From Paenibacillus nanensis (lineage in GTDB: Bacteria > Bacillota > Bacilli > Paenibacillales > Paenibacillaceae), in NCBI RefSeq assembly GCF_003583765.1, contig NZ_QXQA01000014.1, forward strand, positions 123,867 to 187,866: DNA of 64,000 nt, in the 5' to 3' direction. The notes beneath the pieces were generated by a model that made no database searches, was not told where the DNA came from, and saw nothing but the letters and a program-made list of their open reading frames with translations. Below are positions 57,147 to 64,000 of the stretch, in pieces. Position numbers and translations under genes: made by a program. The first letter of the stretch is position 1; each line of letters starts with the position of its first letter.

Positions 57147-57776
57147 TTACGCTTCCCGAGGAGCGTATTTCAATTCGACAGGCTCTAATACGGCATGCGG
57201 CGGGCTCCAGGCAGGGGGCCCGTATTTTTTCATATAGCCCAGCTTGTTCAAATAATCCCCGATCGGCTGCTCTTCATCGAGCGTGCGGCAAAGCTCCCAG
57301 CAGGCCACAACGTCGTTCAGGGCGCGGTGCCCTCCGATAAGCGGAATCGCGTAACGGTCGCACATGTCCTTCAGCGTATGCGGATAGACATGGCGGTCGC
57401 GGCTGATTGTAAGCGTATCGATAAAATCGTTGCGGAAGGAGCGGCCGGCGATTCGCATCAAGGAATGATGGAGGAAGCTTAAATCGAACTGCGCGTTATG
57501 TGCAACAAGGATATGGCCGCCGATCATCCGGTTCAGGATGCGGAAGGCGGTATCCTCGTCCATGCCGCAGGCTGTCATCTCGTCCGTTATGCCGGTAAGC
57601 TCCGTAATTTTCGGAGACAGCTTGCCGTCGTACTGGACAAGCGTGCTGAATTCGCTGGCCACCTCGCCGTTTACGACCCGGATCGCCGCCATTTCGATGA
57701 CGCGGTCCTTTTTCGGATCGAGTCCGCTAGTTTCGAAGTCGAAGATGGTAAAGGATTTATTTTTCAAAAAATGCAT
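57147..57776 (-). CDS. DEDDh 3'-5' exonuclease (DnaQ/PolC-epsilon-like)
   Basis: 209 residues. Exo I FTIFDFETSGLDPKKDRVIE (Asp, Glu), Exo II VAHNAQFDLSFLHHSL (Asp), Exo III with HRALNDVVACWELCRTL (His and Asp). This is the epsilon-type proofreading fold as a stand-alone protein. Likely acts in DNA repair or processing. ATG at 57776 has a weak site (AAAGCGG); a GTG three codons upstream overlaps it. Confidence 0.88.
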   Translation of the reverse strand: MHFLKNKSFTIFDFETSGLDPKKDRVIEMAAIRVVNGEVASEFSTLVQYDGKLSPKITELTGITDEMTACGMDEDTAFRILNRMIGGHILVAHNAQFDLSFLHHSLMRIAGRSFRNDFIDTLTISRDRHVYPHTLKDMCDRYAIPLIGGHRALNDVVACWELCRTLDEEQPIGDYLNKLGYMKKYGPPAWSPPHAVLEPVELKYAPREA

Positions 57777-57916
57777 CGTCGTCACCGCTTTTTCAAGATG
57801 TGGATTGCCGTTTCCAGCTTAACGCTGTCCGTTACATATTCTACGGCCAAATCCGAATCCCTTTTTCGCGAATAACGAATTTAAGCGGCGCGCCGCCGTT
57901 TTTCCGCTGGCACATG

Positions 57917-57957
57917 AAAAGGACGGAGAAAGGATATCCCTTTGCTCCGTCCTTTTT
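57917..57957. terminator. Terminator between the small basic peptide and the exonuclease gene
   Basis: AAAAGGACGGAG pairs with CTCCGTCCTTTTT, with an inner AAAGG/CCTTT hairpin. Minus-strand T4, plus-strand T5. It follows the small minus-strand peptide gene. Confidence 0.75.
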
Positions 57958-57964
57958 CGTGCGG

Positions 57965-58051
57965 TTAATGGTTGTTGCCGGACGCGTTGCCTTTTTTGTC
58001 GGACGACTTGGTCTTCGTGTTCTGATTGGCATGCCCTTGCTGCTTGGCCAC
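57965..58051 (-). CDS. 28-residue basic, Asn/Lys/Gln-rich peptide (SASP-like?)
   Basis: Starts MAKQQGHANQNTKTKSSDKK and ends GNASGNNH. A very strong AAGGAGGAG site lies six bases before the GTG, and a terminator follows the stop, so translation is plausible. The composition (Lys, Asn, Gln, Gly, Ser; no hydrophobic core) resembles minor small acid-soluble spore proteins such as SspN or SspP, but no specific match can be claimed. Confidence 0.5.
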   Translation of the reverse strand: MAKQQGHANQNTKTKSSDKKGNASGNNH

Positions 58052-58118
58052 GTGCTTCTCCTCCTTTCCTGAAACGATGGTTAGCTTTGGCCGGAGGATG
58101 CGTCTTTATGCGCGCGGC

Positions 58119-58976
58119 TTAGGTCATGCTTCGATATTGACGAGGAGTGAGGCCTGTTATCCGCTTGAACAAGGCGTTGAAGGTCTGGACATCCTTATAG
58201 CCGACAGCTTCGGCGACCGCGCTGATCTTGTCCGGAGTACCGGCCAGCAGCTCTCTGCTTTTTTGGATCCGCAGCGACTGTAAATAGCTGTTCCAGCTTT
58301 GTCCGGTATGACGATGGAACAGACGCTGGAGATGCCGCTCGCTGAACCCGCTTTTTTGCGCCAGCTTGGCAAGCGACAGCTCCTGTCCGTAATGATGATC
58401 CAGATAGTGAAGAATATCTTGAAAGATCGTCTCCTTCGGTCTTGTTCCCCATTCCGCTTCCTCTCCTGTGCGATACAGCTCGATTAGAAGCTGAAGCAGC
58501 AGTCCGTGAAGGTATTCGGTTGCCGCCGCAAGCGGCGACGCGTAGTTTTCGTATAATTGGGCGAACAGCTTTTGAAATCGGTCATTCCGGTCCTGACGGG
58601 CATGAAAGTCAAGCAAGCCGCTCTCCATTTCCTTCAAAAACGCTATCAGCCCGCCGTCCGAGGCAAACGCCGTAAGCTTAGGCAGAAGAAGCGGGGAAAA
58701 GACGCAATTGTGGACGATGAGCGGCGTTCCGTTCGTTGAAGCGGGCCTGAACACGTGGGAATAGCCGATCGGGATATAGAAGAGGTCGCCTTTTCTCACC
58801 TTCAGAACCGTATCTCCGGCATAATGAAAGCCTTCGCCTTCGGCAATGAACGCGATTTCCAGAAAGTCGTGGTTATGAAACGGCACCGTAAAGCTTTCGG
58901 AGCTGCGATTGATATACAGCAGCTGATTCTGGCGGAAGAAGCCGTCCCCGCGGTAGGTCTCGGCCGGTCTTTGCAT
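58119..58976 (-). CDS. AraC-family transcriptional regulator
   Basis: 285 residues. N-terminal cupin-type sensor (VPFHNHDFLEIAFIAEGEGF, LKVRKGDLFYIPIGYSHVFR) and C-terminal double helix-turn-helix: QELSLAKLAQKSGFSERHLQ, RLFHRHTGQSWNSYLQSLRI, then the family signature AVAEAVGYKDVQTFNALFKR ITGLTPRQYR. Typical sugar-responsive activator. Divergent from the rhamnosidase gene 139 bases away, which is its likely target. ATG preceded by AGAGGGTG. Confidence 0.92.
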   Translation of the reverse strand: MQRPAETYRGDGFFRQNQLLYINRSSESFTVPFHNHDFLEIAFIAEGEGFHYAGDTVLKVRKGDLFYIPIGYSHVFRPASTNGTPLIVHNCVFSPLLLPKLTAFASDGGLIAFLKEMESGLLDFHARQDRNDRFQKLFAQLYENYASPLAAATEYLHGLLLQLLIELYRTGEEAEWGTRPKETIFQDILHYLDHHYGQELSLAKLAQKSGFSERHLQRLFHRHTGQSWNSYLQSLRIQKSRELLAGTPDKISAVAEAVGYKDVQTFNALFKRITGLTPRQYRSMT

Positions 58977-59114
58977 CGCTTTTCACCCTCTTCTCAAGAA
59001 ATCATAATGTCCGATACCCCTTGATAAAATGTCCGTTTTGCCACCAAAAATTCCGGTTAGCTTTTTTATAATAATAGTTGAAAAGGGCATCGGCTGACAA
59101 TTGGGAGGGATACG

Positions 59115-61811
59115 ATGGTCCATGTAGTAGACTTGCGTTGCGAATATAGGAAAAATCCGGTCGGTATCGGAGAGAAGCATCCGCGCATCAGCTGGAGGCT
59201 GGAGGCGGAAGAACGGGCGGTAAAGCAATCCGCCTATGAGATCGAGGTTGCGGAGGATGACCGGTTTACGCGTACGATTTGGCGTTCGGGTCGTGTGGAT
59301 TCCGAGCAATCGGTTCATGTGGCGCTGGAGCATTTTGAAGCGGAGTCGTGTAAGCGCTATTTTTATCGGGTAAGAGTGTGGGACGGCAACGGCGATAGCA
59401 CAGAATGGTCGGACACCGCATTATGGGAAACGGGAATGCTGCAGGGAGAGACGTGGAAGGCGGAGTGGATTGCGGCGCCCGCCGATCTGCTGCCAGACGA
59501 TTCCGCAAGGCTGCCGCTTCTCCGCGCAGGCTTCCATCTGAAAGCGGCGGTAAAGCGGGCGAGAATTTACGCGACGGCGCTTGGTCTTTACGAGCTTGAA
59601 GTGAACGGAAGGCGGGTAGGCGACAGTTACTTCACGCCTGGCTGGACGAGTTACGGCCATACGCTCCAGACGCAAACGTATGACGTGACGGAGATGCTTC
59701 GTGCAGGTGAGAATGCGATCGGAGCCTGGCTCGGCAACGGCTGGTACAAAGGGGATTTAGGATGGAGCGGTAAAGGCTGTTTGTACGGGGACCGGCTTGC
59801 CTTGCTGATGCAAATGCATGTCCTGTACGAGGACGGGAGCGAGGAGACCGTTGTTACCGATCGGAGCTGGAAGTGCGCGCCGGGGCCGATTCGGATGGCG
59901 GAAATTTATCACGGGGAAACCTACGACGCAAGGCTTGAGCTGTCCGGCTGGAGCAGAGCGGATTATAAGGCGGAAGGCTGGGCGGACGTTGAAGTCATCG
60001 ATCAAGATAACAGCAGGCTGACGCCTCAGATCAACGAACCGGTAAAGAAGATTCAGACATTGAAGCCGGTCGGAAAAATAAGGACGCCTAAAGGCGAAAC
60101 AGTCATCGATTTTGGGCAGAACCTGGTAGGCTGGGTCCGATTCCGCTTAACGGCAGAGGCGGGAACGGAAGTGAAGCTGATGCATGCGGAGGTGCTGGAT
60201 CAGGAGGGCAACTTCTATACGGAAAATCTTCGAAAGGCGAAACAAACGGTTCATTATTTCTGCAAAGGCGGCGGCGAGGAGATCTATGAGCCGCGCTTTA
60301 CCTTCCAAGGCTTCCGCTATGTCCGGCTGATCGGATTTCCGGAGCCGATCGATCTCGCTTCGTTCGAGGCGGTTGTTCTTCATTCCGATATGGAGATGAC
60401 GGGGCGTTTCGAGTGCTCGGATCCGCTAATTAACCAGCTGCAAAGCAATATCCTTTGGGGGCTTAAGGGCAATTTCCTCGACGTGCCGACCGACTGTCCG
60501 CAGCGCGACGAGCGGCTTGGCTGGACGGGAGACGCTCAGATGTTCATCGGGACGTCGGCATACTTAGCGAATGTCGCGCCGTTTTTTACGAAATGGCTTG
60601 GCGACCTGGCGGCGGACCAGCGAGAGGACGGAGCGGTACCGTTCGTTGTGCCACATGTGCTTAATGACTCGGATTACGCTTCTGCGGCTTGGGGCGATGC
60701 GGCCGTCATCTGTCCTTGGACGCTTTACGTCAGCTATGGCGACGCGCGCATCTTGGAGCGGCAGTACGCGAGCATGCAGAAGTGGGTGTCGTATATCCTG
60801 GCGCAAGGGGAGCAGGAATATTTGTGGAACACCGGCTTCCATTTCGGCGATTGGCTTGGTCTGGACGCCAAGTCCGGCGATTATGTAGGCGCGACGGAGA
60901 GAGATTTGATCGCTTCGGCCTTCTACGCCTATTCCGTTTCGCTGCTGCGGAAGACAGCGGGAGTTCTTGGCAAAACGGAGGATGAAGCGGTATACGGCGA
61001 GCTCGAGGAGCGGGTCATGGAGGCGTTCAGAAGCGAGTTCGTGACGCCGTCCGGAAGGCTATCCGCTTCGACGCAGACGGCGCATGTGCTGGCGCTCATG
61101 TTCGGCCTGCTGGATGAGACGGCTGAAAGACGCGCGGCTGACAAGCTGAAAAAGCTGCTTGAGGACAGCAAGCATCACCTGACGACCGGCTTCGTCGGAA
61201 CACCGTATATCAACCATGTGCTTAGCCGTTATGGGATGAACGACGACGCTTACCGGCTGCTCTTGCAGAAGGACTACCCGTCTTGGCTTTATCCGGTCAC
61301 GAAGGGCGCTACCACGATATGGGAGCATTGGGACGGAATCAAAGAGGACGGCAGCTTCTGGAGCAAGGATATGAATTCGTTCAACCACTATGCTTACGGT
61401 GCGGTAGGCGATTGGCTGTACAAGACTGTTGCAGGCATTCAGACGGATGAACGCGCTCCGGGCTACAAAAAAATCGTCATCGCCCCTCAGCCCGGAGACG
61501 GATTAACCTGGGCTGAGGGCAGCATCGAAACCTTGTACGGCCAGGTTCGCTCCGCGTGGAAGATGGAGGGAGACGGTACGATGCGGCTGGAGGTGACGGT
61601 GCCGCCGAATACGACGGCGGAGATCCGGCTGCCGGGCGCTGCATCTGCAAGCGCAGTGAAAGAGAGCGGCGAAGCGTTAAGGAAAGCCGCGGGCTTGCAG
61701 CGGGTTTCGGAAGCGCCTGCCGAAGTAGCGGTTGAAGTCGGCTCCGGCGAGTATTTCTTCGTCTATCCGTTTCAGCAGGCCGGCGCAAGCTTGGCTGGCA
61801 TTAGCCAATAA
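59115..61811 (+). CDS. Alpha-L-rhamnosidase (GH78)
   Basis: 898 residues, cytoplasmic (no signal peptide). N-terminal beta domains (YRKNPVGIGEKHPRISWRLE; ATALGLYELEVNGRRVGDSY), then the (alpha/alpha)6 catalytic barrel with the GH78 hallmark DVPTDCPQRDERLGWTGDAQ and acidic catalytic residues in that block, FHFGDWLGLDAKSG, and GATTIWEHWDGIKEDGSFWS with a conserved Glu; a C-terminal beta domain follows (residues about 800-898). Removes terminal alpha-L-rhamnose from imported oligosaccharides or plant glycosides, in line with a soil/plant-associated lifestyle. Next to an AraC regulator and an MFS transporter. Confidence 0.93.
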   Translation: MVHVVDLRCEYRKNPVGIGEKHPRISWRLEAEERAVKQSAYEIEVAEDDRFTRTIWRSGRVDSEQSVHVALEHFEAESCKRYFYRVRVWDGNGDSTEWSDTALWETGMLQGETWKAEWIAAPADLLPDDSARLPLLRAGFHLKAAVKRARIYATALGLYELEVNGRRVGDSYFTPGWTSYGHTLQTQTYDVTEMLRAGENAIGAWLGNGWYKGDLGWSGKGCLYGDRLALLMQMHVLYEDGSEETVVTDRSWKCAPGPIRMAEIYHGETYDARLELSGWSRADYKAEGWADVEVIDQDNSRLTPQINEPVKKIQTLKPVGKIRTPKGETVIDFGQNLVGWVRFRLTAEAGTEVKLMHAEVLDQEGNFYTENLRKAKQTVHYFCKGGGEEIYEPRFTFQGFRYVRLIGFPEPIDLASFEAVVLHSDMEMTGRFECSDPLINQLQSNILWGLKGNFLDVPTDCPQRDERLGWTGDAQMFIGTSAYLANVAPFFTKWLGDLAADQREDGAVPFVVPHVLNDSDYASAAWGDAAVICPWTLYVSYGDARILERQYASMQKWVSYILAQGEQEYLWNTGFHFGDWLGLDAKSGDYVGATERDLIASAFYAYSVSLLRKTAGVLGKTEDEAVYGELEERVMEAFRSEFVTPSGRLSASTQTAHVLALMFGLLDETAERRAADKLKKLLEDSKHHLTTGFVGTPYINHVLSRYGMNDDAYRLLLQKDYPSWLYPVTKGATTIWEHWDGIKEDGSFWSKDMNSFNHYAYGAVGDWLYKTVAGIQTDERAPGYKKIVIAPQPGDGLTWAEGSIETLYGQVRSAWKMEGDGTMRLEVTVPPNTTAEIRLPGAASASAVKESGEALRKAAGLQRVSEAPAEVAVEVGSGEYFFVYPFQQAGASLAGISQ

Positions 61812-61831
61812 GGGTCGATGAGTTGAACACT

Positions 61832-61874
61832 GCCTTTAAGCGCCTTTTCGGGCTTGAAGGCGGTTTCTTTTTTA
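61832..61874 (+). terminator. Terminator of the rhamnosidase gene
   Basis: GCCTTTAAGC pairs with GCTTGAAGGC (with wobble), followed by GGTTTCTTTTTT. Confidence 0.75.
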
Positions 61875-61963
61875 TCTTCCAAATTTGTGCGGGTGTGTTA
61901 AACTGAAAGAAAAACGATCATCGACGAGTAGGCTCGCCGAAACGCAACGGGGGAAACGGCCAG

Positions 61964-63223
61964 ATGCAACTCAAACGCGGCTTGCAAAACGCTTTTCATT
62001 CGATGAAAGGTCCGGCGATACCGCCGGAACGAAGGCTCGGCAAGGATGCGGTCACCGCTCTATTTATTCACAGCTGCTTTCAATTCGGGGCATCGATGTC
62101 CGGGCTCTTCCTTAATCTGTACTTATGGCGGCTGACCGAGGATTTGGTAATCAACGCGGTTTACAACATTATTTTGTACGCGGTTACTCCGTTGGCATTT
62201 GCGGCAGGCGGCTGGTTAGCGAAAAAGAAAGACCGGATGATGACGTACCGGATCGGCATCGTAATGATCGCCGCGTTTTATTTGATGGTCATCGTGGCGC
62301 AGGAGAGGGTGCCGGACTTTTATATTTTGTTCGCGCTTTTTAATGGGGTTGCCGCCGGCTTTTATTGGACGGGATATCTGGTGCTGCAGTATGACGTGTC
62401 GACGGACGCGAACCGGATCCGGTTTCTGGCGATCAATATGGTGACCTTCAATTCCGCGGGACTGCTCGGACCGGCGCTCGCCGGATTTATTATTCAGAGA
62501 AATGACGGGCTTCAGGGATATATTATTATTTTTACGCTGGCCTTTATTATGTTCGTCATCGCCGCCGTCATCAGCTTCCGCATTCCGATGGTTGAAACGC
62601 ATCATAAGGCGTATTACTTGAAGCTGATGGGCGAGGTGATGCAGCGCAACCGCCGCTGGGTGAAGGCGTTGTATGGTTTTTTGGTGCTGGGGTTATTTCA
62701 GGGGATCATGCTGTTCCTGCCGAATATTTTGCTGTTTCAGGCGGTTAACCGCGAGGACTGGGTCGGGTATCTCGGCGTTTTCTTCTCGGGGCTGACGGTG
62801 GCGACCGGTTACGTGATTTCGCGAAAAGCGCAGAAGGAGAACGTGCGCCAGTATGTGTTCATGTCGACGACGGGCACCGTCATTGGGGCATCGCTGCTGC
62901 TGTTCGGCGTGGAGCTGTGGTCGGTATTGGTCTTTATGATTATTTTCTCCATCTGCAATCCGCTTGCGATTAATACGCTGACTTCCTACTACTATCGTCT
63001 AATCGGAACGCTGCCGTTAAAAGGGCAGCTCCGAATCGAATCCGTTGTCATGCGGGAGCTGTTCTTGAATATAGGCCGCGTCATCTCGATAACGCTGCTG
63101 GCCGTCTTCGGATCGGACGAAGGCTCGGTCTGGATGCCCGTCATCCTGTTCACGGCGGCCGTAATGCAATATGCCCTCGTGATGCTTATTTATGAAAAGC
63201 CGGCAGAGGCGGCGGGGAAATGA
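61964..63223 (+). CDS. MFS transporter
   Basis: 419 residues with about twelve transmembrane helices, basic N-terminus (PPERRLGKDAVTALFIHSCF), a loop GWLAKKKDRMMTYRIG of the MFS loop-2-3 type, and a large central cytoplasmic loop (ETHHKAYYLKLMGEVMQRNR). Substrate unknown; the position after the rhamnosidase makes a sugar or glycoside possible, but a terminator separates them and it has its own leader. ATG start at the end of CGGGGGAAACGGCCAG. Confidence 0.82.
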   Translation: MQLKRGLQNAFHSMKGPAIPPERRLGKDAVTALFIHSCFQFGASMSGLFLNLYLWRLTEDLVINAVYNIILYAVTPLAFAAGGWLAKKKDRMMTYRIGIVMIAAFYLMVIVAQERVPDFYILFALFNGVAAGFYWTGYLVLQYDVSTDANRIRFLAINMVTFNSAGLLGPALAGFIIQRNDGLQGYIIIFTLAFIMFVIAAVISFRIPMVETHHKAYYLKLMGEVMQRNRRWVKALYGFLVLGLFQGIMLFLPNILLFQAVNREDWVGYLGVFFSGLTVATGYVISRKAQKENVRQYVFMSTTGTVIGASLLLFGVELWSVLVFMIIFSICNPLAINTLTSYYYRLIGTLPLKGQLRIESVVMRELFLNIGRVISITLLAVFGSDEGSVWMPVILFTAAVMQYALVMLIYEKPAEAAGK

Positions 63224-63235
63224 ATTGCGAGAGAA

Positions 63236-63267
63236 AGAGCGACGTCTGAGACGCGCTCTTTTTTTTG
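63236..63267 (+). terminator. Terminator of the MFS gene
   Basis: AGAGCG-A-CGTC pairs with GACG-CGCTCT (one bulged A), loop TGA, followed by T8. Lies 44 bases before the repeat array. Confidence 0.85.
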
Positions 63268-63310
63268 TTTGTTTGTTGGCTGGACGGTTGGCTGGGGGTT
63301 GGTGGCGGGA

Positions 63311-63849
63311 TTGTACGATTTTTCGTACAAAATGGGGTGCGTGCGCGGTTGGGTGCGGCAGTTTGTACGATTTTTCGTACAAAAAGGGGTGCGTGCGCGG
63401 TTGGGTGCGGTAGTTTGTACGATTTTTCGTACAAAATGGTGCGTGTGCGAGGATTGTGGGGCGGGATTGTACGATTTTTCGTACAAAATGGGGCAGGTGC
63501 GAGGATTGTGGGGCGGGATTGTACGATTTTTCGTACAAAATGGTGCGTGTGAGTGGAGTGAGTGGGGTGTTTGTACGATTTTTCGTACAAAATGGTGCAG
63601 GTGCGAGGATTGTGGGGCGGGTTTGTACGATTTTTCGTACAAAAAGGGGCGTGTGAGGGGGGGAAGGCGGTAGTTTGTACGATTTTTCGTGCAAAATGGT
63701 ACGTGTGCGCGGTTGGGTGTGGTAGTTTGTACGATTTTTTGTACAAAATGGTGCGTGTGCGAGGTTTTGAGGCGGGATTGTACGATTTTTCGTGCAAAAT
63801 GGTGCGTGTGCGCGGTTTGTGAGGCAGGATTGTACGATTTTTCGTACAA
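63311..63849. repeat. Tandem array of 11 hairpin units with 52-bp period
   Basis: The unit core TTGTACGATTTTTCGTACAA (8-base arms, TTTT loop) starts at 63311, 63363, 63415, 63467, 63519, 63571, 63623, 63675, 63727, 63778 and 63830: a spacing of 52 bases every time except one 51. The 31-32-base spacers are G/T-rich and clearly related to each other (AATGGTGCGTGTGCG is common), so the whole 52-mer was duplicated; this excludes a CRISPR array. Three units have arm changes (TCGTGCAA in units 8 and 10, TTTTTTGTACAA in unit 9), each keeping a G-U pair if read as plus-strand RNA. Reading frames through the array are long only because the repeat lacks stops; they rotate frame each unit and are not genes. 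Confidence 0.95.
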
Positions 63850-63906
63850 AATGGGGCGAGCAAGTGGTTTGTGGGTAGCGTCAAGAAAGTTGTGTAGCAG
63901 GGTTTT

Positions 63907-63930
63907 CCATCGGGACGATGGATATTTTTA
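63907..63930 (+). terminator. Small hairpin with T-rich tail after the array
   Basis: CCATCG, loop GGA, CGATGG, then ATATTTTTA. Could end a transcript crossing the array; weak stem. Confidence 0.4.
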
Positions 63931-63950
63931 GTATTTAGTGATGGTTTGCC

Positions 63951-63965
63951 GGGGGCTTCGCCCCC
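63951..63965. other. Perfect UUCG-type hairpin at the window end
   Basis: GGGGGCTTCGCCCCC, a very stable C(UUCG)G-like hairpin without T tract. No gene is recognised from here to the window edge. Confidence 0.5.
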
Positions 63966-64000
63966 AGCTAAGTTTCTTGCTTCTCTTTGAGTGGGCCATA

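Noticed and set aside
57800..58072. Plus-strand 90-codon frame opposite the exonuclease start and small peptide
   Set aside because: No binding site, spans a terminator hairpin, and composition is that of an antisense shadow.
63311..63849. CRISPR array (20-bp palindromic repeat, 32-bp spacers)
   Set aside because: Spacers are similar to one another, not unique; the palindrome is short, there is no leader, and no cas gene is in the window. It is a tandem minisatellite.
63017..63884. Long open frames of over 200 codons on the minus strand
   Set aside because: They exist because the 52-bp unit lacks stops in several frames. 52 is not a multiple of three, so the peptide repeat changes frame each unit, and the frames run antisense into the MFS gene.

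Overview
The window reads as chromosomal DNA from a spore-forming, moderately GC-rich Bacillota of the Paenibacillaceae type (Paenibacillus or a close relative). Three things point there: the gene order closely follows the spoVB-secDF-recJ-apt-relA-dtd-hisS-aspS and alaS-yrzL-yrrK-yrzB-yrrL-yrrN-yrrO neighbourhoods of Bacillus subtilis; SecD and SecF are separate genes, whereas B. subtilis has a fused SecDF; and strong GGAGG-type ribosome binding sites and frequent GTG/TTG starts occur throughout. No rRNA, tRNA, insertion sequence or prophage gene was seen.

Layout. 1-15.7 kb is core housekeeping: the tail of a DUF421 protein, spoVB, a comN-like regulator, secD/secF, a stand-alone cation-efflux dimerisation domain, recJ, apt, relA, dtd, then a T-box-controlled hisS-aspS-tcdA-YdeI-like operon. 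15.9-25.8 kb is an accessory stretch inserted into the conserved order: an amidotransferase-like gene broken by an amber codon, a VOC/methyltransferase pair behind a palindromic operator, rarA (itself core), an AT-rich lipoprotein peptidase, a cysteine-rich MarR regulator with a 32-residue peptide made largely of Cys-Cys pairs, copC-copD, and a CBS-domain membrane protein. 25.8-38.6 kb returns to the core: mnmA, cymR, cysteine desulfurase, a PRC-barrel protein, an AI-2E-family membrane protein, T-box-alaS, ireB, ruvX, two DUF1292 genes, mltG and the trhP1/trhP2 pair. 38.7-45.7 kb holds three tandem paralogous chemoreceptors. 45.7-58 kb mixes envelope genes (PBP, polysaccharide deacetylase, a VanRS-like two-component pair with a D-Ala-D-Ala carboxypeptidase), ilvD, a lone urease gamma subunit, a MarR/molybdo-oxidoreductase pair and a DEDDh exonuclease. 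58-63.2 kb is a sugar module (AraC regulator, GH78 alpha-L-rhamnosidase, MFS transporter). The window ends in an 11-unit tandem array of a 20-bp palindrome at 52-bp period.

How the parts work together. Two aminoacyl-tRNA synthetase transcripts (hisS-aspS, alaS) have T-box leaders. CymR, the desulfurase and MnmA form a cysteine/sulfur-to-tRNA-thiolation group. MltG, the PBP, the carboxypeptidase with its two-component system and the deacetylase are all envelope-directed. The most novel candidates are the MarR/Cys-Cys micropeptide module with two copies of one palindromic operator next to copper-handling genes, and the 52-bp hairpin array, in which all three arm substitutions keep G-U pairing in a plus-strand transcript.
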